A DNA stretch of 64,000 nucleotides, taken from Hysterium pulicare CBS 123377. Lineage: Eukaryota; Ascomycota; Dothideomycetes; Hysteriales; Hysteriaceae. A program made the translations under genes and the position numbers. The DNA is taken from positions 1 to 64,000 of the forward strand of contig AJFK01000129.1 in NCBI GenBank assembly GCA_000467715.1, given 5' to 3'. Below, piece by piece: positions 10,375-21,259 of this stretch (position 1 is its first letter; every line of letters begins with the position of its first letter). Under the pieces are notes generated by a model. That model was not told where the DNA came from. It did no database searches and saw only the letters and a list, made by a program, of their open reading frames with translations.

Positions 10375-12171
10375 ATGCGGGCTTCCGTTATGATGCAATG
10401 GCAACTCGCCGTCTTTCTCACCCATGCGTCTGTGGCCGAAACTTCAAGTACTTTTGATTATGTTATTGTGGGAGGTGGTACGGCAGGTTTAGTTCTGGCA
10501 AACCGGCTCTCCGCGGATTTTAAGACAACCGTTGCGGTGATTGAAGCAGGCGACTTTGTTTTAAACAATACTAATGTTACTCAAGTCGAACAATACGGTC
10601 TTGCACTGGGAACAGCTATCGACTGGGCATATACCAGTGCGCCGCAAAAGTATACTGGAAACCGCTTGTTGACTTACAGTGCCGGCAAGGCGTTGGGCGG
10701 GACAACTACAATCAACGGAATGACATATTTGAGAGCAGAGAAGGCACAGATTGATCAATGGGAGCAGCTTGGGAACGAGGGGTGGAACTGGGAGGGGCTG
10801 TGGCCTTATTATCTCAAGCAAGAATATTTTCAGCCACCGACAGAAGCGCAGAAGAGGAATGGCGCAACCTTCGAAAGGAATGCACATGGATTCGAGGGAG
10901 AGGTTGGGGTGGGCTGGAACAAGTATCTCATGGGACAGGGCATGTCTTCTATCCTTCGTAACACATCAGAGAGACTCGGGTACCCTTTCAATCTGGATGC
11001 CAACGATGGCAGCATGCGGGGATTTTCCACCTGGCCATTTACTCAAAATGCTAGCGAAAGCATCCGAGACGATGCCGCGCGTGCATATTACTATCCGATC
11101 GCCAGTTTGCGGCCCAATCTCCACGTTTATCTCAATACGACTGCAACACGAATCATCTGGGATTTGTCGTCACCTGAAGGTTCTAAGTTGGCTCAAGGTG
11201 TTGAAGCTCTTGGTTTGAATAATTCAACACAGACGATACTTGCGAAACGCGAAGTTCTTGTTTGCGCCGGCTCGATTCGATCACCTGCGCTACTAGAGCA
11301 CTCTGGTGTCGGCGATTCCATGATATTAGATCCACTGGGCATCGAAACCGTGGTCCCTCTCCCAGGTGTCGGAGCCAATCTTCGTGATCAACCTAACACG
11401 GTAATTTCATACTCTTCCCCTAAGAATTGGACTGGATATCCTAGCTTCGTGACCTACCTGACTTCACACGACCTCTTCGGATCTGACCTAGCAGATGTCG
11501 CAGGTTCCGTCTACGCCAACATCTCAAGATACGCCGAAGCCATCATTAAGGATGCCGGCATTGGCACTTATAACGGGACCACAATGAAAGTTCAGGAGAA
11601 ACTACTCAGAATCCAAGCAGACCTGATCTTCGATCCCAATAGCACTGTTCCTCTAGCAGAGATTCTCTGGGCCCCAGGGCCGTTCTCCATCTCCGCCGCA
11701 TTTTGGAACCTGCTGCCTTTTTCTAAAGGTAATATTCACATTACATCAGCCAATCCCCTAATACCGCCAAATATCGACACCAACTTTTTCCAATTGACAA
11801 TCGACCAATACGTCCAAGCTGCAGCCGCCATGCAAGTGCGACAGTATCTAGCGACGGATCCCTTATCGACGTATGTGACGTCTCCGCTGGCTCCGAACTT
11901 CACGATCGTGCCTCAAGAAGCCGGTTGGAGCGACAACGCTTGGGGACAATGGATGAAGAGCACGTATGGGAGTAACCAGCATCCGATCGGCACCTGCGCT
12001 ATGATGGACGAGAACTTGGGAGGTGTGGTTGACAGTCAGGGAAAGGTATACGGAACCAACAATGTGAGGGTTGTAGATGCAAGCATTATACCAATGCAAG
12101 TAAGCGGGCATTTAAGCGCGAATGTATATGCTATCGCAGAGAAGATTGCTCATAGAATTAAACAGCTTTAA
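10375..12171 (+). CDS. Secreted GMC oxidoreductase 2, intronless
   Basis: 598 aa in one exon. Start at 10375 is chosen because it opens a signal peptide (MMQWQLAVFLTHASVA) followed at once by the FAD motif FDYVIVGGGTAGLVLANRL. The first GMC signature region is GGTTTINGMTYLRAE and the second is GSIRSPALLEHSGVGD. The catalytic region HPIGTCAMMDENLGGVVD is followed by VRVVDASIIPMQVSGHLSAN and the terminal helix VYAIAEKIAHRI. Several N-glycosylation sites fit secretion. Expected chemistry is FAD-dependent oxidation of an alcohol or sugar with H2O2 release or dye/quinone reduction; substrate unknown. It differs from the five-exon paralog 8 kb away by having no introns, so the two are not a fresh duplication. 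Confidence 0.92.
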   Translation: MRASVMMQWQLAVFLTHASVAETSSTFDYVIVGGGTAGLVLANRLSADFKTTVAVIEAGDFVLNNTNVTQVEQYGLALGTAIDWAYTSAPQKYTGNRLLTYSAGKALGGTTTINGMTYLRAEKAQIDQWEQLGNEGWNWEGLWPYYLKQEYFQPPTEAQKRNGATFERNAHGFEGEVGVGWNKYLMGQGMSSILRNTSERLGYPFNLDANDGSMRGFSTWPFTQNASESIRDDAARAYYYPIASLRPNLHVYLNTTATRIIWDLSSPEGSKLAQGVEALGLNNSTQTILAKREVLVCAGSIRSPALLEHSGVGDSMILDPLGIETVVPLPGVGANLRDQPNTVISYSSPKNWTGYPSFVTYLTSHDLFGSDLADVAGSVYANISRYAEAIIKDAGIGTYNGTTMKVQEKLLRIQADLIFDPNSTVPLAEILWAPGPFSISAAFWNLLPFSKGNIHITSANPLIPPNIDTNFFQLTIDQYVQAAAAMQVRQYLATDPLSTYVTSPLAPNFTIVPQEAGWSDNAWGQWMKSTYGSNQHPIGTCAMMDENLGGVVDSQGKVYGTNNVRVVDASIIPMQVSGHLSANVYAIAEKIAHRIKQL

Positions 12172-12621
12172 ACTGCGCAGGATCTGGTGAGAGCAACTGC
12201 TGGAAAAAAAAGTCGAGCTGGCGGTGTCGCGAATCGGTAAGAGATTTGGTACCCCGTAGGGGATTTGAGGTGGTTTACAAGTCCTCTCAGCAGCGGTTTC
12301 GAAGAGCGAGAATCGTGCATGTGCCAAGCTGGCTGACTAACCCACTTCGGGGGGCGCTTAAGCTGAAACTTGCTCATTCTTGCTCTCCGCGAACATTGTC
12401 GAAGCTTAGCCTGCAGCCAGGTGAAGCAAAGAGCTGATAAGCTTAGCAAGACGTGGACGCTCGTATATTCTACTTAGAGGATGGCTACCCAGGCTTCATC
12501 TTTAGAGTTGATTTTACGCCTTTCGCCCTTCGCCTTTCACATTTGGGTCCACGGGCACCCATGTTAACTGCCAGTATATACGCCACACCCTAAGCTATTT
12601 TGAAGATACCCCGCCGTCAAG
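12172..12621. promoter_or_regulatory. Promoter region of ferric reductase
   Basis: About 450 bp. A TATA-like cagtatatac lies at about 12571-12580, roughly 45 bp before the start. A GATA core (gctgataag) sits at about 12434. Fungal iron-regulon genes are often controlled by GATA repressors that bind ATCWGATAA; this site matches only in part, so that link is a guess. Confidence 0.3.
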
Positions 12622-14713
12622 ATGGATATGAGCATGATGCACGATGGAATGGGCGGGATGGACATGGGTGGCGACGGGACCTCGGCCCCATTGAATGCCA
12701 GCGGCGTCGACTTTACGAACTCCACGCAAGCATCGGATTTCTTGGGCCAGATATTGGACGACACCGGATTTCAAATCGACGGCAATCGATATGCGCGATA
12801 CTTCTGGTACGGTGTGGTGGCGGTTATCGCGACTTTTGCCATCGCCAACGTAATCCAAAGAGTGCAAGCGCGGTCACGGTAAGCGCAACTTAGCAACTTC
12901 ACATCATCTTTCCCTTATATTTACTAACAGTTGTAGACTTCGGGCAGCAAGCCGGAATCAGCATGCCCCAGCCCGGCCGTCGAATTTGGCTTCGAAGGCT
13001 CTTGCGACGCTTGCGGCCATCAATCGCGAGATGTTTAACGCCCAATTCACACCAGCTTCCCCACGCGCTGCGAAATGGCTCAAAGTACCTCCCGTCGGTA
13101 TATGTGTGCTAATAATTTCGCATTTCGCATGGGTTATCCTCCTTGAGTTTGTGGACAATGATGTTGCTGGCGCGCAGCATTTCACCTCTCTAGGTGTTCG
13201 CGCCGGTTGGCTCGCCGTTGCCCAAGTCCCCTTGTTGATCCTCCTGGCTGGCAAGAACAATCTCATTGGATTTGTGAGCGGAATCTCATACGAGCGCTTG
13301 AATGTCTTGCACCGCTGGACGGCGAGAATCCTGCTCCTCTTGGCCACCCTCCACGTGCTCTTCCTGCACTTGGCATGGAACGCATACGACCTCGGGCACA
13401 TAGAGTATTCGACAGACTCGTGTATTCCCACAGGATGGGCAGTCTATGCACTCCTGCTGTGGATGAATCTCAGCACGTTGGCGCCACTACGAAACTGGTC
13501 CTACGAATTCTTCATCATCCAGCATCTTCTAACGTGGATCGGATTTCTGGTTGCTGTCATGTATCACTTGCCGTCCACCGCGCTATACTCGCGCGTTTAT
13601 ATCTTCATTCCCATTGGAATCTACTTTGTTGACCGCGTGATCCGATCGTTACGGTACGCGCTCCACAACTTTCGCCCGGCAAGAGCAACCTTGACTGCAA
13701 TGGAGGGCAGCGTTACCAAAATCCACGTCAAGAGTCGACAGATTAAGAATTGGACCCCTGGGTCGCACGTCTTCCTTTCCATTCCCAAATTTGGCATTTG
13801 TCAATCGCATCCAGCCACAATTGCCTCGGTACCTTCATCCCACAATGGCGATGTAGTTTTCATCCTGAAAGGACATGGAGGATTCACTGGCCGTCTGCAC
13901 AACAACGCAACTACATCGTTGACGAGTCCTCTGAGCAAGACAAACTCAAATCAAAGGCAAGAGGAAGACGGTCGGCGGACAGAAGTGTCCCACTTCACTC
14001 TAATAGATGGACCCTACGGGGCGAGCCACGCTGACTTCGCCACTTTCGACACCAGTCTCCTCATCGCAGGCTCTACCGGCATAACATTCACCCTTCCGAT
14101 TCTACTAGACCTGGCTTCCCGAGCCAAGGCCGGGAGGTTACCCCTAAGACGTCTCCAATTCATCTGGATCGTCAAGAACACCTCTTGGACCTCCTGGATC
14201 TCCTCCGAACTACAATCCGCCTGCACCGATCTCCACAGTGCCGGCATCACAGCCCGTGTTGACGTCTTCGTAACCTGCGACGACGTCTTCGCAGGCGATG
14301 TCGAGGGCGAGGAGAGCACCGAGCCAAGCTGCGGCTGCAACAAGAGTCTCGGCCCCTGCTGCTGCGTCGACGTCACCGAACGTAGCGCTGAAGGCGATGG
14401 CGTGGAGAAGCAACCCATAACAAGAATTCAAAGCGACGTCTCGAGTCAGAGCAGTGGTTCGAGCCGGGTTAGCGGGGTGAAGAGCCGCGTTCTGCCCTGC
14501 GCGTTCTTCACTTCAGGGCGCCCTGATTTCCGGAATATGCTGTGGGACGCGCTGGATCGCGCGCACGGGGAGACGGGCATCGCGGTGTGCGGATCGCTGG
14601 GTTTGAGTGCTGATGTGAGGAGGACGGCGGTGTGGTGTAGTGATCAGCGGGGCGTACACAAAGGGTCAGGCGCACAGGGTATATATTTGCACGCTGAGTG
14701 CTTTGGGTGGTAA
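12622..14713 (+). CDS. Ferric/cupric reductase transmembrane protein (FRE family) with Met-rich N-terminus
   Basis: Two exons, 12622-12878 and 12937-14713, giving 677 aa. The N-terminus begins MDMSMMHDGMGGMDMGG, with seven Met in the first 15 residues, and faces outward before the first helix (FWYGVVAVIATFAIANVI). The ferric-reductase domain carries paired haem His in LHRWTARILLLLATLHVLFL and in FFIIQHLLTWIGFLVAVMYH. The FAD-binding region includes SHPATIASVP and the NAD-binding domain LLIAGSTGITFTLPILLDL. A Cys cluster (CGCNKSLGPCCC) precedes the conserved end VHKGSGAQGIYLHAECFGW. The enzyme passes electrons from NADPH across the membrane to extracellular Fe(III) or Cu(II). The Met/His-rich start recalls copper transporters and suggests copper handling (inference). 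Confidence 0.93.
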
Positions 14714-16557
14714 TGTAAGGTTCACAAATGAAACGTATTCACATTTTGTCAAGTTACTCAGTGATCTCGCTACTATTGAATCCAGGCATATGCAAGAACT
14801 TATCCACCCTATTCCAACAAGAGTCTACGACTTTCGGCCTCGAAATGCACCTCATATAGGCCTTACCTTGAGTTTCCGCCTGGAGATACCAATACATCTG
14901 ATTCTCAATGATATCAAATGTTTACGACATATCACAGCCTTTTGAAACCATCATCCTCAATCTATAATATGGCTGTCAATTTCTCAATAGAATCCCTTGC
15001 TCTTGTTGAAAGTAGCTTAGCTAGTGGCCAATGCGGACCTCGGTTGGCGTATAAAACCCCTGAATGCGCGTCCAACCTTCCTCTCTTCTTCAATTCACTT
15101 TAACAGCTCTAGCTAACTAGAACCCCTCGGTTTATGACATTACCGTCATTGCCAGAGTAGCCTAAAAGGTTAGCTCCTAGGTTTTCGCAATTCAACGATT
15201 GCTCTCTATTTCATCAGGTGAAGGGTTTGCGAGTTGTAATAGTAGGATTGGAGTTTGGAAATATTGGCAACTGGTCAGTGGACAGCTCCCGTTAAATATT
15301 CCTCGCTAATATTCCCAGTAAACAAAGTTGCACAGTTTACGAAAACGTTCAGGCAAAGCGCTGGATACCGGAACAGATTAGGGCGTAAAGCCGAGGCTAC
15401 TGGAGAAAATCCGTGGTATATCGGATGGATGCGCTAGAAGGAGAGTCACCAAATCGAAATAGTTATGGTATAGAGGAAGGAAGATGTTGCCTTTCTTTGA
15501 TTAAAACGTAAGGCGCAGCATCCACATCATGGGCGGTGCTCGGAATGGAGTGGATTGGCACCTTATCCAGCTAATTTTATAGACTGCGTATTAGACCTCT
15601 CTGAAAGTTGAGGAAAAGCTGTTTTACAGCCTTTTGAACCGTCACTTCCCCAAATTGCATTCACTTGTAGGGCGGGCGATACACGATAGATAGGCTATGC
15701 AGCCCCGATTTCTACGAGCAGATCCAACGGGCGCTCTAGCGCTGAACTGCTGAACGTCGACCCAGGTCGGCCAACTTCCAGAAAAGATAAAGAATGGAAC
15801 AATCCAATCTATCATAAGAAGAAAAGCGTTCTGAGACCCGGCCAAGTCGCATTGCTAGACCGGGATGGATCAGAATGATTTGACGGCTTTGTTAATCTAT
15901 TGAGTATCGGGTCTTCCGAGATATATTAGCTTCAGGGGAATGTGTCACGTGTTACCAAGGCTATATACATCGTTAATAACTCGGCAATCTGTGTTGCAAA
16001 CATCCATGGAACTTGTCGCATCGCTCGAGATTTAGTATGTGGGGATTTACCCGCCCCTGTCACAAGCCCATAATAGACATATTAGCGTGGGAGGGACGTC
16101 ATTGCGGAGCTGGCGACTTTATCCCTTCCAGCCGGTCCACCACGAATTAGCCAACGAGAATATATGAGGGAGGTGATAGAAATATCGGCAACTCTATTAG
16201 AGTCCATATCTCGAATATCTGCCGACACCCGGGGAAGCAACCCGTTACCCATAGCTATCTCCATCGATTTAATAGATGATTAACAAATGAGCTATGGACC
16301 TACTTCCGAGGAATTGGGAGCACCTTCAATTCGGACGGCTCTTAATCTATTGAATGGTCACTGCTAATTAGACCTGTTCATACCCCGTTAATTGACTGCC
16401 GGGAGCTCGGACTTTGCAGAAATCTGTCCACATATAAACGGTCACCCGTCTGTCTATAGGTTAACTAACGGTACTGCCATTACACCTCAATCCGACCTGA
16501 AAAGTACGAATCTCGATTCCTTGGACCCACAACGCAGACTAACTGGGACAACTCTAG
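14714..16557. other. 1.84-kb gene-poor stretch
   Basis: The longest gap in the window. It contains only frames shorter than about 100 codons with no recognisable protein, and no repeat or RNA gene that I can see. The last ~150 bp form the promoter of the lectin gene. Confidence 0.5.
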
Positions 16558-17232
16558 ATGTTGAAATTCACTCTTCTCGCATTCGCGCTCGCAGCGACAG
16601 GCTTAGCCCAGGCCCCCGCTGGCTACCGCACGGTTCTACTCACCTCGATGGTGGATGCCAAATTTGTTATAGTGCCAAAAGCGGCCACGGCCGGCAGTGC
16701 CATAGTCGTGTTCGTCTTGCAGCTCCTGAACGAACGTTAAAGACGCTGACATTTTCTCTACTTTTCCAGCCAAACCCGCACCGACAAGCCAGACCAACAG
16801 TGGTATATTAAAGATGGCAGTTCCTCGATCCAGTTGGCGGGCTCTACGCTCTGCATAGATGCAGGTGCTAAAAGTGAGCATCGCCCAAGACTCTACTAGA
16901 GTCAGCCAAGTCTGACTATGCGGAACAGGTAACTGGAAGGATATGGGCAGCCTCAGCCTAAAGGCTTGTTCCGCCACTGAGCCCGCTCAGCAATTTGATG
17001 TCATGGCCGACGGCCGGATCGCCCTCGCAGCGTCAAGCCCCCGTAAGCGTCACCGTCTGTGCGCCTGAGTATGGCAAAGCTAATACTCGAAATAGAGGAG
17101 TGTCTCGATCTCCAGTACATGAGAGCCACAGCCAACAACCCAGTCGGTTTATATGCTTGCGCAGGACTACAGAATGCCGGTGCAAAGGACAAAGGCATCA
17201 ACTGGCCACAGGTTAATGTCACTGCATCTTAA
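16558..17232 (+). CDS. Small secreted ricin-B-like lectin
   Basis: Four short exons: 16558-16709, 16770-16873, 16929-17042, 17096-17232, giving 168 aa. All junction phases agree; the introns are 53-60 bp. A signal peptide (LKFTLLAFALAATGLAQA) is followed by a single beta-trefoil-like domain. That domain contains DQQWYIKDG (QxW-type), LAGSTLCIDAGAK, WKDMGSLSLKAC, QQFDVMADGRIAL and CLDLQYMRATANNPVGLYAC. Such R-type lectins bind galactose-type or other sugars in the extracellular space. The final NWPQVNVTAS has an N-glycosylation site. No catalytic domain is attached. Sugar specificity cannot be told from sequence. It is easily missed because no exon forms a long frame. Confidence 0.8.
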
Positions 17233-18181
17233 TTTTGTACCCCTGGCACTCGAACCTTGAGCTTGGAGGGAGCACCATGTCGCGGTCCCTTGGATGAGAA
17301 CTAGGCTTCTATATCTTATAGCTTCCAATGATTTAGTGTTTCTCTCCTGCGACTGTAGTGGTAACCCCAACCCTGATCTCTACAATAACCAGTTTCTCCA
17401 GTGTCTAACGCGCATGCCCTCTTATACTAGATGTACGATACTTCATTTCTAACGCCAACATAAGATAACTACATCTCTACCTCTATATCTATAGTGACTA
17501 AACGTAGCAGGAATTCTAGTTGAGCTTTGCTCGCAGAGAGAAACTTCTAAGGTAACATACATCCCAACCTACTCAAGGTAACCTGGTTATTAGTGTCAGT
17601 TCTGATTAGCTGTCCGCAACTATTGAAATGGGCTGTTCCTAGAAGTGAGGATTTAATTTACCATTGACGGGTACTATGCCCAAGAAATATTATACTTAAC
17701 ATAATTATACATGAAATAGGTAAAGAGTGACTGCCGGCGGCACGTGGTATTTACATTTTCTGAGGTAAACCTACAAAGTGCCTGGCCCATTTCTGTCTCT
17801 TTTCAATCTTCCGCCAGCTGAATCAGGCTCCGGGGTGGTGCTTGGTACGGAGATTAATCCAACCACGTGCAAAGAAGGAACCTTTCTAGAGATGCCTGAG
17901 AGAACAATGAGACTTTTATGCTACTATATGCCCGGGTAGAGAAACGAAGCATATTTCTACATAATCTAAGAGTGGTGAAGTGGATTTGATACGCGGTATG
18001 AAGGTCAAAGTAGTCACGTGCAAGATAGGGACCTCTAGTGGAGGCTTTGAAAGAAGATTGAGAATAGGGAAATACTAGATACTAGAATAGAGACACCTGC
18101 CTGACGTAGAAGAAATGCATAGGGGAATTGTAGAATCTTTACTCTGTAAAGACATGCATCCAGTCGTCCTCCTCAACCCCT
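17233..18181. other. Intergenic, convergent 3' flanks
   Basis: About 950 bp between the lectin and the transporter, which point toward each other. No coding signal, repeat or RNA gene recognised. Confidence 0.5.
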
Positions 18182-18980
18182 TCATCTCCTCCGCTTTTTT
18201 CCCACAGGGACAAACTTCCAGCTTCGATTCTTCTCGAGCAAAGGATTCTCATCGCCGCCCAATCTAATAGCGGCTTCTATGAGGTACTGAAGAGGATTGT
18301 CCGCTATGCTGAGGATTATCACCAAGAGTGGAGTGGTATAAACAAGATTCGTTGGTAAAGATGCGACGAGGACGTCAGTACGGAAACAGTCCAAACTACG
18401 AGCTTAATCAGAATCTCATCCCTCTCTGAAAGTGTCGACTTACGTATCATGAGAAACCCCAAAGCATTGTTGAGCTGGGTGGTATTATTCTTGTAGGCAT
18501 CTGTGATACCAAATGATGGTGTCAATATGGCTGCGTATCCAGCATAAAATAGACCTTGAGGGGATCCAACGTCAGCTACCGCAGTTGACTACCAACCCAC
18601 GACTTATTAAAAGCACTGAAGACGGTGTAAGCAAATCCGTTCCCAATTGTGAGCTCCCATTGAGCCGTAACAACCAGGCCGAACGCTGCAATGAAGAAGA
18701 AGTTGGCAACGTAAACGTTGGTGGTAGTTACACCACGCCATTCCATCAAACTCAGAGACAGAGCCCTCAACGTCGTAGCGAATGCTCCGATGGCTAATTC
18801 AGTCTGAATTTTTCGGCTAAGTGAATTATCAACCCAGGAGTCAGATCTTATTCCTGCTCCCAGTGACTTTGGGGGAGGCGGGACGGAAACCACTTCCGAA
18901 GAACGCTGCTTTTCGATGTCGATACGATTTGCATAATTTTTGCCATTGGATGGGTGCTCATAAGTCTGGGGTAAAGCCAT
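18182..18980 (-). CDS. GPR1/FUN34/YaaH-family (acetate-type) membrane transporter
   Basis: Three exons on the minus strand: 18593-18980, 18444-18554, 18182-18402, giving 239 aa. Family features are the first helix AIGAFATTLRALSLSLMEWR, then GVTTTNVYVANFFFIAAFGL, the helix end with QWELTIGNGFAYTVFSAF, GLFYAGYAAILTPSFGITDAY, and LNNALGFLMI. These match the acetate/ammonia-exporter layout of Ady2/Gpr1. The region between FSAF and the fourth helix is shorter than usual, and the C-terminal part after VLVASLPTNLVYTTPLLVII diverges from the family, so a further intron near the end is possible. The bacterial-type NPxPLGL motif is not clear. Likely a plasma-membrane carrier of acetate or a related small acid; the substrate is inferred. 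Confidence 0.75.
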
Positions 18981-19636
18981 GAAAATGTTCGTTTGAGTTG
19001 CGATCAATCGTTTTGTCGCTTAGGTTCGTGAGTAGTTGTAGAATCAACATGTACAGAAATGGCGTGTAGTAACGTCTTAACTGCAACCTTTGAACCCATC
19101 GTGCCTGAGTACCCTTGTTGTGATTACGTCTCCGTAGTGCACATGGCGTGCTCTATTATTTTATTATGCATTCCCGGGATTCGACCGTTCACCTAGTTCC
19201 ATCTTAGTTCCGACGAATGCACTTCCGATCTTCATGGCGTGGGGTTAACAAGGAGCGCCGCATCAATTGGGAATCAAAACTGCTTCACTATCGCGTTCCT
19301 GCATCTATCAATATTCTATTCCACCACACCGGGGATCATAATTCGTTGTTTTAGAAGGGTGTATTTTTCCTTACCCCCTTCTTTACTACCAGCCTACAAT
19401 GCCGAGTTAGACTCTGGGAAGAGCATGAAAGTAAGCTGCCATCCTTGAGGTTAGTTGGAAAATCGTATATAGAATGGGAGATTCCAGGCTTGTACCGTCC
19501 AAGGAGTTTACAGTACAACGAATAATGACGCCCATCGTTGACATTGATTTATTAAGACGGGTAGCTAGTATAATATTCCTTAGGAGAACGAAAAGATATT
19601 GTATCGATCACTTCTCAAAGACTTCGCTCGAGCAAA
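18981..19636. other. Upstream of the transporter, downstream of the bicupin gene
   Basis: About 655 bp. No recognisable element apart from flanking sequence. Confidence 0.45.
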
Positions 19637-21259
19637 CTAACTTCCTTTAATGAGGATTTGCTTCTCCTTCTTCAAACCTGCCGCAACCTCAATCGGAACC
19701 TTTAGAATCGCGGCCACTATATCAGCCGGTGTAAGAGCCAACCATTGGGTGAGTGAGATATCGGCCACGCGGTCGCTCTTATAAATCTCGATCCAGGTGA
19801 GATTTTGAGTTGTAGAGGTGTTCTCGATGTAATGACCTTTGGAAAGAGACAACATTAGTGAAGGCTGCAAAACATTTCGGGGAACATGGAATGAGTGATG
19901 GATAGGCAGGGGTCTTAGATATGCAGCGTAGCTAGGGGGAAATAGAGGGATCTGGAGACGTACCACTATTATCTGGGAAGACAGCCGTGTCTCCGGCCGA
20001 GAAGTCAAAGGTGCGGGAATTACTGGAGCCAATGAATACGGTAGCACGACCTTCGCCTTCATGGAAGTAGAGCCATTCCTCAGCCTTCAAGGTAATGGTT
20101 AGCAACGCAACTATAGATCGTAGCAAGACATCACTTACCGTGGGATGCCAATGAAGCTCCCTCAATCCCTTAGGTTCAAGTTGTACGAAAGTTGCTGCGA
20201 TGGTGGTAGAAACCGGAAAGTTGGTCGAATCAATCTTACGGAATGTTCCACCATTCCCCGGGACCTTTTCGGGTGGATGCTGGAACGTGTGGTAAACGAA
20301 GGAACTGTTGCCGACGAGTTCACCATTGGGGCCAGTTACGTTCTTGGAGCTGACAGTAGCGTTCTGGATGTAGGGGGTGGTAGACGGGACAGCGTTGAAA
20401 ACAGATTCGTTGACGCCGAAGTTCTTCGCGAGGATAGATTTCGGAGTATGCGAGATCCAGTCATCGAGGTTAAATGTGACGCTAAGGCGAGTCAGTGAAA
20501 AGAAGGCACAGAGTATGATCAAAAGCTTACCCAGTAGCATCGAAATTGCCATCATCGAAAACGAGTAGGTACTCGTTCTCACCCTCCAGGCCTTGAATAG
20601 TGTGCGCTTGGCCTTTAGGGAAGTACCAGATGTCCCCATACTCGAGAACGTCAAGCTGAAACCTGCCGTTCTCGTCGACAGCGGAGACTAGGATCCGTCC
20701 CTTATAGACGAAACCCCATTCAGCCTGAAGATGTCAGTACGAGCTGGAAGGCAGCACTCAACGTTGAGATCATAGATACTAACCACTTTGTGCCTGAAAG
20801 GGTTAGCGAGTATCAGCATGGCAAACCGATATCATACTGACCAGTGAAGCTCACGAATCGCACCTTTCTTCAGATGTTGTTGCGCAGCAGCGATATCATG
20901 GCTTTGAGGCAGGTCAGTGACGACTTGCTCCCGAACCCAGCCACCATTGAAGATTCTTGTCTTGGAGTCTGAGAATCTCCATTTCAAGTTCGGCACAACT
21001 CCAGCATCGGTGCTCTGTTGGCCGAGATTGTCCGGATTCTCGACATCAACTTGATGATTGGTTCCACCTGTAAACGACGTTAGCGCAGAGCCAAGACCGG
21101 ACGAATGCTTGATGTAGGCATACCGAGAATGGGGGCACCCTTGCCATTGGCATCAATGGGTTCGCCTTGGGTAAACTGAGCTAGGTCTCGCTGCAAGAGT
21201 GTGGCTGCAAGGGCGGTAGAGCAAAGGAAAAGAGCACTTGAAAGACGTGCCAGCTTCAT
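19637..21259 (-). CDS. Secreted bicupin oxalate decarboxylase/oxalate oxidase
   Basis: Seven exons: 21124-21259, 20842-21067, 20784-20793, 20531-20724, 20139-20481, 19964-20084, 19637-19836, giving 409 aa with phases agreeing throughout. A signal peptide (LARLSSALFLCSTALA) leads into two cupin domains. Cupin 1 carries Mn ligands in RELHWHKVAEWGFVYKG, cupin 2 in RELHWHPTAEEWLYFHEG. The second HxH-side residues of cupin 1 are encoded by a 10-nt microexon (20784-20793). The cupin-1 active-site lid, between FDDGNF and TFNLDDW, reads DATGV where Bacillus OxdC has SENS. OxdC uses the lid Glu for decarboxylation to formate, and lids like DASN support oxidation to CO2 and H2O2. So it may act as an oxalate oxidase. 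It is divergent from the SBP56-type gene. Confidence 0.88.

Noticed and set aside
14014-14431. Long antisense frames inside the ferric reductase gene
   Set aside because: Shadows of the GC-rich coding strand; the reductase frame carries all family motifs.
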